Shown here: positions 38,014 to 46,965 of the stretch, piece after piece
How positions within the stretch are numbered: the stretch's first letter is position 1
Layout: each line of letters opens with the position of its first letter
From: Hyunsoonleella pacifica
GTDB lineage: Bacteria; Bacteroidota; Bacteroidia; Flavobacteriales; Flavobacteriaceae
DNA length: 64,000 nucleotides
Assembly: GCF_004310335.1 (NCBI RefSeq)
Contig: NZ_SIRS01000002.1
Location: 1 to 64,000 of the forward strand
Direction: 5' to 3'
Notes under the pieces: model-generated
Database searches by the model: none
The model's input: only the letters and a program-made list of their open reading frames with translations
Told to the model about the DNA's origin: nothing
Program-made: the position numbers and the translations under genes

Positions 38014-39078
38014 TTAAGCTTTACTTTCTAATTCACTCATTACTTCAACCAATACTTTTACACTATCTATTGGTAATGCATTGTACATAGATGCTCTGTA
38101 TCCACCAACACTTCTATGTCCATTTACGGCACTAACGCCAGCTTCTTTCAACATCGTATCAAACGTTTCTTTTAAATTTTCATTTTCTAGCGTAAATGTG
38201 GCGTTCATCATAGAACGATCTTGTTTTGCAGCAAACCCTTTAAACAATGGGTTTAAGTCTACTTCAGAGTACATTAAGCGTGCTTTCTTTTCGTTTTCCT
38301 TTTCTATAGCAGCTATTCCGCCTTGCTCTTTTAACCATTCTAAAGTTAACATAGAAGTGTACACAGCGAAAACAGGTGGTGTATTAAACATACTGCCTTT
38401 ATCGATATGTACTTTATAATCCATCATTGACGGAATTTTACGAGATACTTTTCCTAAAACATCTTCTTTAACAACCACTAGAGTTGTTCCAGCTGGTCCC
38501 ATATTTTTTTGAGCTCCAGCATAAATGATATCGAATTTAGAGAAATCAATAACTCTTGAAAAAATATCACTACTCATATCGCAAACCATTGGCACTGGTA
38601 AGTTTGGAAACTCTTTCATTTGTGTACCATAAATAGTGTTGTTTGAGGTACAGTGAAAATAATCGTAATCTTCTGGAATCTCGTAACCTTTTGGTATGTA
38701 GTTGTAGTTGGCATCTTTAGAGGAGCCAACTTCGTATATGTCATCGTAAATTTTTGCTTCTTTAATTGCCTTTGCAGACCAAGAACCAGAGTTTAAATAT
38801 CCCGCTCTTTTTTCTAAAAGGTTTAATGCAACCATTAAAAATTGGGTGCTTGCTCCACCTTGCAGAAATAATGCTTTATAACCTTTACCTTCAAGACCTA
38901 AAAGTTCTAAAGCTAAAGCTCTAGCGTTTTCCATAATATCAACAAAAGCCTTGCTTCTGTGGGATATCTCTATTAAAGATAATCCGCTTCCATCTAGATC
39001 TACTAGTGCTTGTGAGGCTTTTAATAATACTTCTGGGGGTAAAATACTTGGTCCTGCGCTAAAGTTGTGTTTTTTCAT
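38014..39078 (-). CDS. serC: Phosphoserine aminotransferase
   Basis: This 354-residue PLP enzyme turns 3-phosphohydroxypyruvate and glutamate into phosphoserine. It begins HNFSAGPSILPPEVL. It has LFLQGGASTQFLMVALNLL, the HCTSNNTIYGTQ segment, the PLP-lysine region IIYAGAQKNMGPAGTTLVVV and the C-terminal GHRSVGGYRASMYNALP. It is the first gene of a serC-serA pair, read on the minus strand, with a hairpin repeat between the two genes. Confidence 0.97.
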   Translation of the reverse strand: MKKHNFSAGPSILPPEVLLKASQALVDLDGSGLSLIEISHRSKAFVDIMENARALALELLGLEGKGYKALFLQGGASTQFLMVALNLLEKRAGYLNSGSWSAKAIKEAKIYDDIYEVGSSKDANYNYIPKGYEIPEDYDYFHCTSNNTIYGTQMKEFPNLPVPMVCDMSSDIFSRVIDFSKFDIIYAGAQKNMGPAGTTLVVVKEDVLGKVSRKIPSMMDYKVHIDKGSMFNTPPVFAVYTSMLTLEWLKEQGGIAAIEKENEKKARLMYSEVDLNPLFKGFAAKQDRSMMNATFTLENENLKETFDTMLKEAGVSAVNGHRSVGGYRASMYNALPIDSVKVLVEVMSELESKA

Positions 39079-39158
39079 CTTTTTATGTGGTGAAATTTAA
39101 AGATGCAAAGTTGGTAATTAATTCAATATTTTTCACTAAAAAATCAATAATTTTTTCG

Positions 39159-40217
39159 TCAAATCGATAATAAAAATTTAACAGAATCTACACTATCGGC
39201 ATAATCCCAAAGTTGTGGCTTTTGGGTAGCTCCAAAGGGCACTTCATTTTTAATACATCCGTTAGCAACTATACATTGTATTTGGTCTTGATCTTGGATT
39301 AATTTTGTTTTTATACTTTCGGCGGTGTCATAATATTCATAAAACACTGTAGCTATTGGAGATGCATAGTTTTTGTCTTCTTTAATCATGAAGAAACCGT
39401 TTTCTAGCATATCAAATTCACTCATTAAATACACGGCTTTGTTGTAATCGTAATTATTGGCATATTTTGCCTTTTCTATAATGGGGTGCCAGTGATACAT
39501 GGCTTCAAAAAAGGCCTTAAAATCATAGCCGTTTGGCACAAAAAGTTTAGATACATTTCTACAGCCCAAACCATAATATCTAAAAATATCTTCTGAAAGG
39601 TTTTTTAAGTCCTCGCTAGATTCATTTCCTGTTAAAACTGCTACAGAATTTCTATTGTTTCTTATAATAGATGGCTTGTCTTTAAAGTAATATTCAAAGT
39701 ACCTTGCTGTATTATTACTACCAGTAGCAATTACTGCATCAAAATTTTCAAGTCTCTTTTCGGTAAAATTTATGTATCCTTTAAACTCTGGTGCCACATA
39801 TTCTAAATACTTGGCTAAAAACGGTAACAAATGTTTGTCGTTAGAGGACTGTTTAACCAAAACCTGATGTCCTGTAATAAGCACCGCTAAAAAATCATGA
39901 AACCCCACTAGTGGAATGTTTCCTGCCATTATTACAGCAACTGTTTTAGGGGTTAATCCTGAAATTTTATAAGGTTGTAGCCATTTAGTAAGTTGCTCTT
40001 GTGTTAAAGCTATAGCCCAAGAGTTTAGAGCATAACGCAAGTTTTCGGTGGTAAACCACCCGTTGTGTTCCTCGGCTAATTTTAATTGGTGTTTAAAACC
40101 GTCAAAGAATAGATCGTTATGTTCAACTTTATTGTCTTTTTGGATGTTTGTGTTAGAAAATTGCCGTATAAAATCTCCTAATTTTACAAAAGCGTTAATT
40201 CTATCTTGTAATTGCAT
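39159..40217 (-). CDS. Acyl-CoA reductase (LuxC-like)
   Basis: This 352-residue protein belongs to the LuxC/aldehyde dehydrogenase superfamily. Landmarks are LTPKTVAVIMAGNIPLVGFH, VLITGHQVLVKQSSNDKHLL, FDAVIATGSNNTARYFEYYF and the active-site cysteine in YYGLGCRNVSKLFVP. It should reduce a fatty acyl-CoA or thioester to an aldehyde. I choose ATG 40217 (MQLQDRINAFVKLGDFI). The longer frame to 40280 would begin upstream of the likely -7 box at 40262-40269 and adds an unlike basic leader. It diverges from a ferredoxin gene that may supply electrons, but that link is not shown. Confidence 0.85.
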   Translation of the reverse strand: MQLQDRINAFVKLGDFIRQFSNTNIQKDNKVEHNDLFFDGFKHQLKLAEEHNGWFTTENLRYALNSWAIALTQEQLTKWLQPYKISGLTPKTVAVIMAGNIPLVGFHDFLAVLITGHQVLVKQSSNDKHLLPFLAKYLEYVAPEFKGYINFTEKRLENFDAVIATGSNNTARYFEYYFKDKPSIIRNNRNSVAVLTGNESSEDLKNLSEDIFRYYGLGCRNVSKLFVPNGYDFKAFFEAMYHWHPIIEKAKYANNYDYNKAVYLMSEFDMLENGFFMIKEDKNYASPIATVFYEYYDTAESIKTKLIQDQDQIQCIVANGCIKNEVPFGATQKPQLWDYADSVDSVKFLLSI

Positions 40218-40223
40218 CCTTAA

Positions 40224-40255
40224 TTTGGTTATGAATGGTTTTGGCTTTATTTTTG
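40224..40255 (+). promoter_or_regulatory. Ferredoxin gene promoter
   Basis: TTTG (40224-40227) and TATTTTTG (40248-40255) with 20 bases between them fit the Bacteroidota promoter. The start would be near 40261, leaving about 54 untranslated bases. Confidence 0.65.
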
Positions 40256-40261
40256 CGACTG

Positions 40262-40269
40262 CAAATTTA
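40262..40269 (-). promoter_or_regulatory. Acyl-CoA reductase -7 box
   Basis: TAAATTTG on the minus strand is an exact TAnnTTTG match. Transcription near 40256 would leave about 39 bases before ATG 40217. It overlaps the control region of the divergent ferredoxin promoter. Confidence 0.55.
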
Positions 40270-40315
40270 ATGAAACTCATATAGAGTTCTTGAATTTTAA
40301 AAAATAAAAATTACT

Positions 40316-40669
40316 ATGGCAATTATAATAACAGACGAATGTATAAACTGTGGTGCTTGCGAGCCAGAATGCCCAAACACAGCAATATATGAAGGAGCAG
40401 ACGATTGGCGCTATAAAGATGGTACCAGTTTAGAGGGAACAGTAGTACTTACTGATGGAAGAGAAGTAGATGCTGATGAAGCCCAAGAGCCTGTAAGCGA
40501 TGAGTTATATTACATTGTACCAGATAAGTGTACGGAATGTAAAGGGTTTCATGATGAGCCACAATGTGCGGCGGTATGTCCTGTAGATTGTTGTGTGCCT
40601 GATGAAGATGTTGTAGAAACCGAAGAGGAGCTTTTAGCAAAACAGAAGTTTATGCATCCTGATGGGTAG
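40316..40669 (+). CDS. Dicluster 4Fe-4S ferredoxin
   Basis: This 117-residue protein has two ferredoxin motifs. The first is [12 protein letters not shown] at residues 9-20. The second is [18 protein letters not shown], which has the extended loop between second and third cysteines seen in Alvin-type and YfhL-type ferredoxins. It is strongly acidic, as expected for an electron carrier. It diverges from the acyl-CoA reductase gene and has a bidirectional terminator 65 bases downstream. Confidence 0.93.
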   Translation: MAIIITDECINCGACEPECPNTAIYEGADDWRYKDGTSLEGTVVLTDGREVDADEAQEPVSDELYYIVPDKCTECKGFHDEPQCAAVCPVDCCVPDEDVVETEEELLAKQKFMHPDG

Positions 40670-40733
40670 GCGATAATCGACAGTAAAATATATTAAAATC
40701 CTGAGTGAAAGCTTGGGGTTTTTTGTAAGTACC

Positions 40734-40776
40734 AAAAAAGTCTCAATTACGTTAATAGCGTATTTGAGACTTTTTT
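40734..40776. terminator. Bidirectional terminator between ferredoxin and the next gene
   Basis: Arms AAAAAAGTCTCAA and TTGAGACTTTTTT with inner TACG/CGTA pairing form a near-perfect stem. It lies between two convergent genes and suits both strands. Confidence 0.93.
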
Positions 40777-40797
40777 ATGTTAATAACGCACATCTAC

Positions 40798-41190
40798 TTA
40801 AAACCGTATAGAAGGTAGCTCTTCTGTCAATTCATCTAGAAAAGTCTTTTTTTCTGTTGCTTTATCTTTTTTTAATGTAGATGCCTGTGTTTTGTTTAAA
40901 GGCGATATGGATTTATCTTCTCCAAAAAAGTTAAGAGACGGCATTTCCTCATATAAATCTCTGTAAAACTGTGATCCTATAGTGTTATTCTTTTTTTGTG
41001 AGATTGTTTTACCTAATACATCTGTTTCACTGTAATACTTATAATCGCCATTAAAATCTAAAGAAGGCATTTCCTTTAAAGTTTCTGCATAAAAGTCACT
41101 GTTATCTAATGCAGTGTTTTCTTGTGCATTAATAGCTGTAGTGCTCCAAAAAATCGCAATTATTGCGAATAATCTAATTATCTTTCTCAT
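40798..41190 (-). CDS. Small secreted protein with three regularly spaced FxxExLxEMPSLxF motifs
   Basis: I do not recognise a family. The 130-residue product has a signal peptide (LFAIIAIFWSTTAINAQ). Three 14-residue motifs follow at residues 33-46 (FYAETLKEMPSLDF), 75-88 (FYRDLYEEMPSLNF) and 117-130 (FLDELTEELPSIRF), each exactly 42 residues after the last. The third ends the protein. Linkers are rich in Lys, Ser and Thr. The motif's alternating hydrophobic and acidic residues could form a short binding helix ending in a Pro turn. The gene is alone, between a terminator and a divergent AlbA_2-domain gene. A role in the periplasm or outside the cell is inferred from the signal peptide only. 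Confidence 0.75.
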   Translation of the reverse strand: MRKIIRLFAIIAIFWSTTAINAQENTALDNSDFYAETLKEMPSLDFNGDYKYYSETDVLGKTISQKKNNTIGSQFYRDLYEEMPSLNFFGEDKSISPLNKTQASTLKKDKATEKKTFLDELTEELPSIRF

Positions 41191-41412
41191 AATTTAAATA
41201 TTGTTATTTATTTACGTGTAAAATTACGAAATATTCATTTATGGTTTATAAAAAATACATTTATACTTTTTATGAATAAAATAATGGATTGTTATGATAT
41301 TCAGTGAAAACTTGGGTTTTTTGTTTATAATTATTGATAATTGTTTGTGCGTATGTATAGCTTTTTTAGTAGGAAAATACGAAATTTGTTTATCTACACG
41401 TTATAGTGCATT

Positions 41413-42444
41413 ATGACCAACTACTCACAACAATACTTCGGAAAAGATTTGAATGACCTTACATATGAGGACATTTTAAATTTCTTTATAGAAGAGAAAG
41501 AAGAATCAGATAAGATTGAATTCAAAGCTTTTCATCCTGATTTTGGTAATTTCAATAAAAACCTAGAGGGTGTAATCAGAGGAATTTGTGCATTTCTAAA
41601 TTCGAATGGTGGAATATTGATTTGGGGAGCTCCACTAGGACGAAAAGTAGAAGAAAGAGTTGTTTTTCAAGGAAAGCTTTCCCTTGTTACTGAACTCAAA
41701 GAAAAAGATTCTCTAATTAGTAAAATATCTGATTCAATTACTCCCCTACCTGTAAATATTAACGTTAATATTATTGAACAAGAAGGTAATTATTTATACG
41801 CTTTTGAAACTCAAATCAGTAACTATAGCCCGCACCAATTTAAAAATACATATTGGACTAGACTTGACGGACAAACCAAACCTGCTCCACATTATCTAGT
41901 TGAAGCACTATTTAAAAAAATATCTTATCCAAATATTGAAGGTTATATCAATCTTGACAGATTTGGGTATCTACCAACAGGAGAAGCTTTTCTTGACATA
42001 TCAATTCTAATGATTAATTTTTCTGAACTCCAAAATGAATATAATCTGACTTATAGGTTAATGTGTGGTCCAGCAATTTTTGCAGGTAGTCGAAATTCTC
42101 AACTTGCAAAATACTATACAATGGAAGGACATATGTATGTTCATAAAGATTTAAATGATATTCTCCATTTTGGTGCTCCCGATAGAAATACTCAAAGACT
42201 AGTATTTAACATGGAGGATTTAGCAGATAACCATAATTATAAAATGGATTTGATTCTCACATTTGCAGGAAAAAAGTCACCACTAAAAATATCAGATTAC
42301 AAGCTAGATTTTAGTGGTACAATTACAGCAAACAACCCTGTTGGTTTATTTGAGAGTAAAAAAGAAAATATATTATCAGCGGAAAGGCAAAAAGAACTTG
42401 GGACAACCCGAGAAAATCTGTTAGAGCATATCCTAAAAAGATAA
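41413..42444 (+). CDS. AlbA_2 (Schlafen-type) domain protein
   Basis: This 343-residue protein has an N-terminal AlbA_2/Schlafen-like domain (about 12-165) with the ESDKIEFKAFHPDF and ICAFLNSNGGILIWGAP segments that mark the fold. FKNTYWTRLDGQTKPAPHYL ends that domain. The remaining 180 residues look beta-rich and are not recognised. AlbA_2 proteins bind nucleic acid or ATP and often act as transcription regulators or in defence loci. No partner gene is next to it. The ends of the carboxypeptidase-regulatory-like gene and this one face each other, 13 bases apart. Confidence 0.8.
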   Translation: MTNYSQQYFGKDLNDLTYEDILNFFIEEKEESDKIEFKAFHPDFGNFNKNLEGVIRGICAFLNSNGGILIWGAPLGRKVEERVVFQGKLSLVTELKEKDSLISKISDSITPLPVNINVNIIEQEGNYLYAFETQISNYSPHQFKNTYWTRLDGQTKPAPHYLVEALFKKISYPNIEGYINLDRFGYLPTGEAFLDISILMINFSELQNEYNLTYRLMCGPAIFAGSRNSQLAKYYTMEGHMYVHKDLNDILHFGAPDRNTQRLVFNMEDLADNHNYKMDLILTFAGKKSPLKISDYKLDFSGTITANNPVGLFESKKENILSAERQKELGTTRENLLEHILKR

Positions 42445-42457
42445 ACACATCCAAATC

Positions 42458-43927
42458 TCAATCTCCACTATCAAACGTCTTCATCTCCAAAGAAGGTTCC
42501 AAAACCCCTTCGTTATCCCAAATTGTTTTTTGGTAAGTGCTTAGTTTAGTAACGGGTGTTTTTTCTACTTGTCGTTCAGCCTGAAAATCTAAGAATGTTA
42601 ATTTTTTTGTTGTAGTAATTAGCAATTCTTCTTTAGTGTTGTTGTTACCTTCTAGCGTAAACTCAAAAGCTACTTTATGGCGTTCGCTACTATTTTCTAT
42701 AAATTTTAAAGGGCGGCTTACATAAAAATAACTACCAGACACACGTTTAATATATTTTGGGTGGTAGAGACTAGTGTTGTCTTTTTCAAAAATTAAAGTG
42801 CCTTCGCTCACATTTTCAATGTATTTTATGCCTAATAGTAATTTTAGGTTAAACTTTTGTCCGCGTCTATTGTTGTAGTAGCTATAATCTACTCGGGTTA
42901 TGGCATAGGTATCCTCTGCGATATAAAGTTTACCCGTATATTTTGCTTTTCCTTTTCTTGGGATAAATGCAATTACATAGGTAAGTTCTCCATTATTGTA
43001 GCCCACATCCTCAACATTGTATTCGTATAAATTGTTATCTAATATCTTGTTTAAAAAAGCAGCATCGTAAAACTGGGCATGTTTTAAAAGTGATTTCGTA
43101 TCGTTATTTAAATGGGAAACCTTGTATTCATTTTTATCATCATCTTTAAAATTACTATCATTTAGAGCTAAAGAATCTTCAATTTTAAAGAGTCCGGTTT
43201 TTAACTTATATGTTTTTGTGGTGTCTAAATAGGTAAGAATAATGGTTTGCATTTTCTCCTGAACGTTATCTATAGAGAAATTGTTTTTGGCATCCAATAA
43301 TTCTGTAGCTTTTTCAACCTTTAGTTTAATGCTATCCTTATCTAAAGTAAATACTATGCCTTTAAAGTCAGCAAACTGTACCATATTGCTTTGTTTTATT
43401 TGGTTACCCAAAGCCGTTAAGCTGTTGTTTACGCTTTCTAATTGTTTCTTTTTGACGTTTGATGCTTTATCGATTTCAAACTCTAAACTTTTAAAATCCA
43501 CACGATCTGTAGTGCGTTTAAAAATATGGTATTGCTGTAGTTTAAAGTTGTAATTATCAGTAAGTTTAGCTTTTACTTTCGCAATAATAGTATCTGCATT
43601 TGGAGCTTTTGTGCTAATAAATACTTCATCTAATTGGTTAATGGCTTCTGTGAGTTCAATAACATAATTAAGCGCTTTAATCTCTTTAATGGTAAGTGTT
43701 TTGTTTTCGTAACCCATACAGGAAATGGTAATGGGTTTTGTGTCATTTTTCGTGGATATTGTAAAAAAACCTTCGTCGTTAGAAATAACACCAGTATATT
43801 CCCCTGTTTTAATATTAGCGTAAGCAATAGGTTGTTTTGTATGCTCATCAAGAAGCTTTACTGTTACGTTTTGTGATGTAAGTGTTGCGCAGTAGCATAC
43901 AAAAAGAATAAAAGAAATGGATTTCAT
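42458..43927 (-). CDS. Carboxypeptidase-regulatory-like domain surface protein
   Basis: This 489-residue protein has a signal peptide (ISFILFVCYCATLTSQ) followed by a CarboxypepD_reg-like beta-sandwich (about 20-105: DEHTKQPIAYANIKTGEYTG, SNDEGFFTIST). The rest resembles the DUF5686-like or outer-membrane lipoprotein-folding type beta region common in Bacteroidota (TGKLYIAEDTYAITRVDYSY), but is shorter. It is probably in the periplasm or attached to the outer membrane. Single gene. Function unknown. Confidence 0.8.
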   Translation of the reverse strand: MKSISFILFVCYCATLTSQNVTVKLLDEHTKQPIAYANIKTGEYTGVISNDEGFFTISTKNDTKPITISCMGYENKTLTIKEIKALNYVIELTEAINQLDEVFISTKAPNADTIIAKVKAKLTDNYNFKLQQYHIFKRTTDRVDFKSLEFEIDKASNVKKKQLESVNNSLTALGNQIKQSNMVQFADFKGIVFTLDKDSIKLKVEKATELLDAKNNFSIDNVQEKMQTIILTYLDTTKTYKLKTGLFKIEDSLALNDSNFKDDDKNEYKVSHLNNDTKSLLKHAQFYDAAFLNKILDNNLYEYNVEDVGYNNGELTYVIAFIPRKGKAKYTGKLYIAEDTYAITRVDYSYYNNRRGQKFNLKLLLGIKYIENVSEGTLIFEKDNTSLYHPKYIKRVSGSYFYVSRPLKFIENSSERHKVAFEFTLEGNNNTKEELLITTTKKLTFLDFQAERQVEKTPVTKLSTYQKTIWDNEGVLEPSLEMKTFDSGD

Positions 43928-44092
43928 TTTGATGTGATGATTGATGTGTTTTTTATAAAACGATGCAAGTTAGGTATTGTTACAGCATAACATATAAGCA
44001 GAAAACCTATTTAACGTTTAATTATAACAAAGCAGGTTGTTTTTATTAAATATTCTTAAAGTTTTAAGATGAAAAATTTCTTATTTATTGTC

Positions 44093-44100
44093 TACATTTG
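44093..44100 (+). promoter_or_regulatory. ychF -7 box
   Basis: TACATTTG is an exact TAnnTTTG box, about 50 bases before the ychF start. A clear -33 element is missing at the expected distance. Confidence 0.5.
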
Positions 44101-44111
44101 CACTCGCTAAA

Positions 44112-44132
44112 TATTCCTGTCTCACAGGAATA
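44112..44132. repeat. ATTCCTGT hairpin in the ychF leader
   Basis: TATTCCTGT and ACAGGAATA enclose a three-base loop, a perfect 9-base stem within the presumed 5' untranslated region. It shares the ATTCCTG/CAGGAAT core with the palindromes at 37887-37962. Confidence 0.65.
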
Positions 44133-44149
44133 ACAAAATAAAATTAGTT

Positions 44150-45244
44150 ATGAAAGCAGGTATCGTAGGCTTACCCAATGTTGGAAAATCCACTTTATTT
44201 AATTGTTTATCAAATGCCAAGGCGCAAAGTGCCAACTTCCCGTTTTGTACTATAGAACCTAATATAGGTGTGGTAAATGTACCAGACCCTAGATTAGAAA
44301 AATTAGAAAGCTTGGTAAATCCAGAAAAAGTAATTCCTGCTACAGTAGAGATTGTAGACATTGCAGGATTGGTAAAAGGCGCAAGTAAAGGGGAAGGATT
44401 AGGAAATCAGTTTTTAGGAAACATTAGAGAGACTGATGCTATTTTACATGTTTTGCGTTGTTTTGATAACGATAATATTGTGCATGTGGATGGTAGTGTA
44501 GATCCTATAAGAGATAAGGAAACTATTGATATGGAGTTGCAGTTAAAAGACTTAGAAACTGCAGAGAAGAAATTGGATAAAGTAAAACGAGCCGCTAAAA
44601 CTGGAAATAAAGAAGCACAGGCCGAAGAAGCTATTTTATTAAAAATAAAAGAAGGTTTAGAGGCAGGAACTTCGGTAAGAGCTTTGGGATTTAGTGATGA
44701 AGATTATCTGGACTTTGTAAAGCCGCTACAATTTATAACCGATAAGCCTGTGATGTATGTGTGTAATGTGGATGAAGGAGCTGCTGTTTCTGGCAACAGT
44801 TATGTTGAGCAAGTAAAAGAAACTGTTAAGGACGAAAATGCTGAGGTTTTAGTTTTAGCAGTAGGTACAGAAGCTGATATTAATGAGTTGGACGATTATG
44901 AAGAGCGTCAACTATTTTTACAAGATATTGGATTAGAAGAACCTGGATCTGCTAAATTAATTCGTGGTGCTTACAAGTTATTAAATCAACAAACCTATTT
45001 TACTGCGGGTGTTAAAGAAGTACGTGCTTGGACTGTGGATATTGGTGCCACTGCACCACAAGCTGCCGGAGTTATACATACCGATTTTGAAAAAGGATTT
45101 ATACGTGCAGAAGTTATCGCTTACGATGATTATGTATCCTACGGAAGTGAAGCAAAAGTAAAAGAAGCTGGCAAGATGAGAGTGGAGGGAAAAAACTACA
45201 TTGTTAAAGACGGCGATGTGATGCATTTCTTATTTAATGTGTAA
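44150..45244 (+). CDS. ychF: Redox-regulated ATPase YchF
   Basis: This 364-residue protein is an Obg-family P-loop ATPase. G1 is GLPNVGKST at 6-14, followed by [14 protein letters not shown], the G3 motif [16 protein letters not shown] and [10 protein letters not shown] in place of a GTP-specific NKxD. A coiled-coil insertion ([20 protein letters not shown]) lies in the middle, and a C-terminal TGS domain ends [11 protein letters not shown]. It binds ribosomes and is linked to oxidative-stress control in other bacteria. Complete. Confidence 0.97.
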   Translation: MKAGIVGLPNVGKSTLFNCLSNAKAQSANFPFCTIEPNIGVVNVPDPRLEKLESLVNPEKVIPATVEIVDIAGLVKGASKGEGLGNQFLGNIRETDAILHVLRCFDNDNIVHVDGSVDPIRDKETIDMELQLKDLETAEKKLDKVKRAAKTGNKEAQAEEAILLKIKEGLEAGTSVRALGFSDEDYLDFVKPLQFITDKPVMYVCNVDEGAAVSGNSYVEQVKETVKDENAEVLVLAVGTEADINELDDYEERQLFLQDIGLEEPGSAKLIRGAYKLLNQQTYFTAGVKEVRAWTVDIGATAPQAAGVIHTDFEKGFIRAEVIAYDDYVSYGSEAKVKEAGKMRVEGKNYIVKDGDVMHFLFNV

Positions 45245-45327
45245 TTTTTTTGTGTAATGTGTATTTTTGACTAATATTGTAAGGTTTTATTTATTTGTAG
45301 ACCAAAATTTAATACAAATCTTGTCAA

Positions 45328-45834
45328 ATGCCTTCAATAGAGATTAAAACTCACATAAATTGTGATATCAAGACTTGCTTTGATCTAGCTAGAAGTATTG
45401 ATATTCATAAAAAATCTCTACAGCATACAAGTGAAATACCAATATCAGGTAAAACTACAGGCCTTATAGAGCTTGGGGAATGGGTAAGTTGGGAGGCTAA
45501 ACATTTAGGCTTTGTACAACATTTAACTTCAAAAATAATTGAATTTGATAAGCCAAATTTCTTTGTTGGCGAAATGGTATTGGGTGCTTTTAAATCCCTT
45601 AGGCATGAGCATTTTTTTAGAAAATTTAATGGAGGCACATTAATGACTGATAAGCTTTATTTTGAATCTCCACACGGACTTTTAGGTCACTTAGCAAATG
45701 TTCTATTTTTAAAACGCTATATGTCTAAACTTCTGAAAACCAGAAATAAAATTTTAAAACAAGAAGCAGAACGTTTATGTAAAAAGACATTAGCTTCTAA
45801 GGCCTCTGCTAAAAAAGAGATGGTAGTACTTTAA
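45328..45834 (+). CDS. SRPBCC (START-like) family protein
   Basis: This 168-residue protein has the helix-grip fold pattern of the Bet v1/SRPBCC group: KTHINCDIKTCFDLARSIDI at the start, SWEAKHLGFVQHLTSKIIEF in the middle and GLLGHLANVLFLKRYMSKLL as the long C-terminal helix. Members bind hydrophobic ligands; this subgroup is sometimes labelled cell-division inhibitor, which I do not rely on. It lies 83 bases after ychF and 109 bases before the transporter gene, same strand. Role unknown. Confidence 0.8.
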   Translation: MPSIEIKTHINCDIKTCFDLARSIDIHKKSLQHTSEIPISGKTTGLIELGEWVSWEAKHLGFVQHLTSKIIEFDKPNFFVGEMVLGAFKSLRHEHFFRKFNGGTLMTDKLYFESPHGLLGHLANVLFLKRYMSKLLKTRNKILKQEAERLCKKTLASKASAKKEMVVL

Positions 45835-45943
45835 ATTACTCTGTTTTTCTCTCTATCCTGGTTGTTGTAATTAAGGTTTTGAATATCGTAATTCATTATA
45901 ATAATTCTCTCAAGACAAGAAGCTATATTTTTACTTTCGTACC

Positions 45944-46849
45944 ATGCAAAAGAACAAATCATTTTGGTATGGAATAGCTATAGGTGTTTTAGGCATTGTC
46001 TTATTTTCATCAAAAGCAGTCATGGTAAAACTAGCGTATCAATACAATGTTGATGCTATTAGTATTTTACTACTTCGCATGCTGTTTTCTTTTCCATTTT
46101 ATATTTTTATTGCATTTTTGATTAAAAACAAAAAGCAAGAATACAATATACAGCTAAAAGATTATGGTTGGTTGGTATTTTTTGGATTTATAGGGTATTA
46201 TTTAGCTAGTTATTTTGATTTTGTTGGGCTTTTATATATCAAAGCTAGCTTAGAGCGTATTATTTTGTTTGTGTATCCAACATTAGTATTATTACTCAAC
46301 AGGGTTTTCTTGAAGCAAAAAATTACTAAAACTCAAAGTATTGCCGTAGCATTGACCTATCTAGGCATTGCAGTGGCTTTTGGGGATGAGTTAAGCATCT
46401 CAGGAAAAGGAACGCTAACAGGTGGTTTTTTCATTTTTTTAAGTGCTTTAACTTATGCTTCCTATTTAGTAGGTAGTGGTTGGTTGATACCAAAATTTGG
46501 AGTAATGAAATTTACAGCTTATGCTATGTTAGTGTCTTGTATTTGTGTATTTGTGCATTATAGTATAATTAGTGAAGTCGATTTGTGGAGTTTTTCATGG
46601 GAAGTATATGTAATAGGGTTCTTAATTGCAATTTTTGCTACGGTAATTCCTTCGTTTTTAGTGTCGGAATCTATAAAGATCATTAGTTCGTCAAACTTTG
46701 CAATAGCAGCAGGTATTGGGCCTATTTCAACTATTATTTTGGCTGCAATTTTTTTAGGAGAAACACTTACGGTTTTGCAACTATTTGGCACTTTAATAGT
46801 TATAGTTGGTATATTATGGGTATCTCTTAAAAAATCAAATTCTACATAA
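45944..46849 (+). CDS. EamA-type drug/metabolite transporter
   Basis: This 301-residue protein has about ten membrane segments in two EamA repeats. Repeat one starts FWYGIAIGVLGIVLFSSKAV and includes LLLRMLFSFPFYIF and YIKASLERIILFVYPTLVLLL. Repeat two starts GGFFIFLSALTYASYLVGSG and ends LTVLQLFGTLIVIVGILWVS. It probably exports a small metabolite, but the substrate is not predictable. No partner gene. Confidence 0.9.
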   Translation: MQKNKSFWYGIAIGVLGIVLFSSKAVMVKLAYQYNVDAISILLLRMLFSFPFYIFIAFLIKNKKQEYNIQLKDYGWLVFFGFIGYYLASYFDFVGLLYIKASLERIILFVYPTLVLLLNRVFLKQKITKTQSIAVALTYLGIAVAFGDELSISGKGTLTGGFFIFLSALTYASYLVGSGWLIPKFGVMKFTAYAMLVSCICVFVHYSIISEVDLWSFSWEVYVIGFLIAIFATVIPSFLVSESIKIISSSNFAIAAGIGPISTIILAAIFLGETLTVLQLFGTLIVIVGILWVSLKKSNST

Positions 46850-46965
46850 GGAAACGTTCTCAACAATATTTCCCTTTTATTGTTAATTACTTTGTTTGGC
46901 AGTGGTTTTATATTTTGATATGTTATGCTATATTAGCGTGCTATCACAACATTGTACCCTAATTT

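Noticed and set aside
40217-40280. Longer N-terminus of the acyl-CoA reductase starting at ATG 40280
   Set aside because: A TAAATTTG -7 box lies at 40262-40269, after that ATG on the minus strand. The extension is basic and unlike the rest, and ATG 40217 gives a normal start.
44122-44361. Minus-strand frame within ychF
   Set aside because: Antisense shadow of a highly conserved gene. Its hydrophilic low-complexity product resembles nothing.
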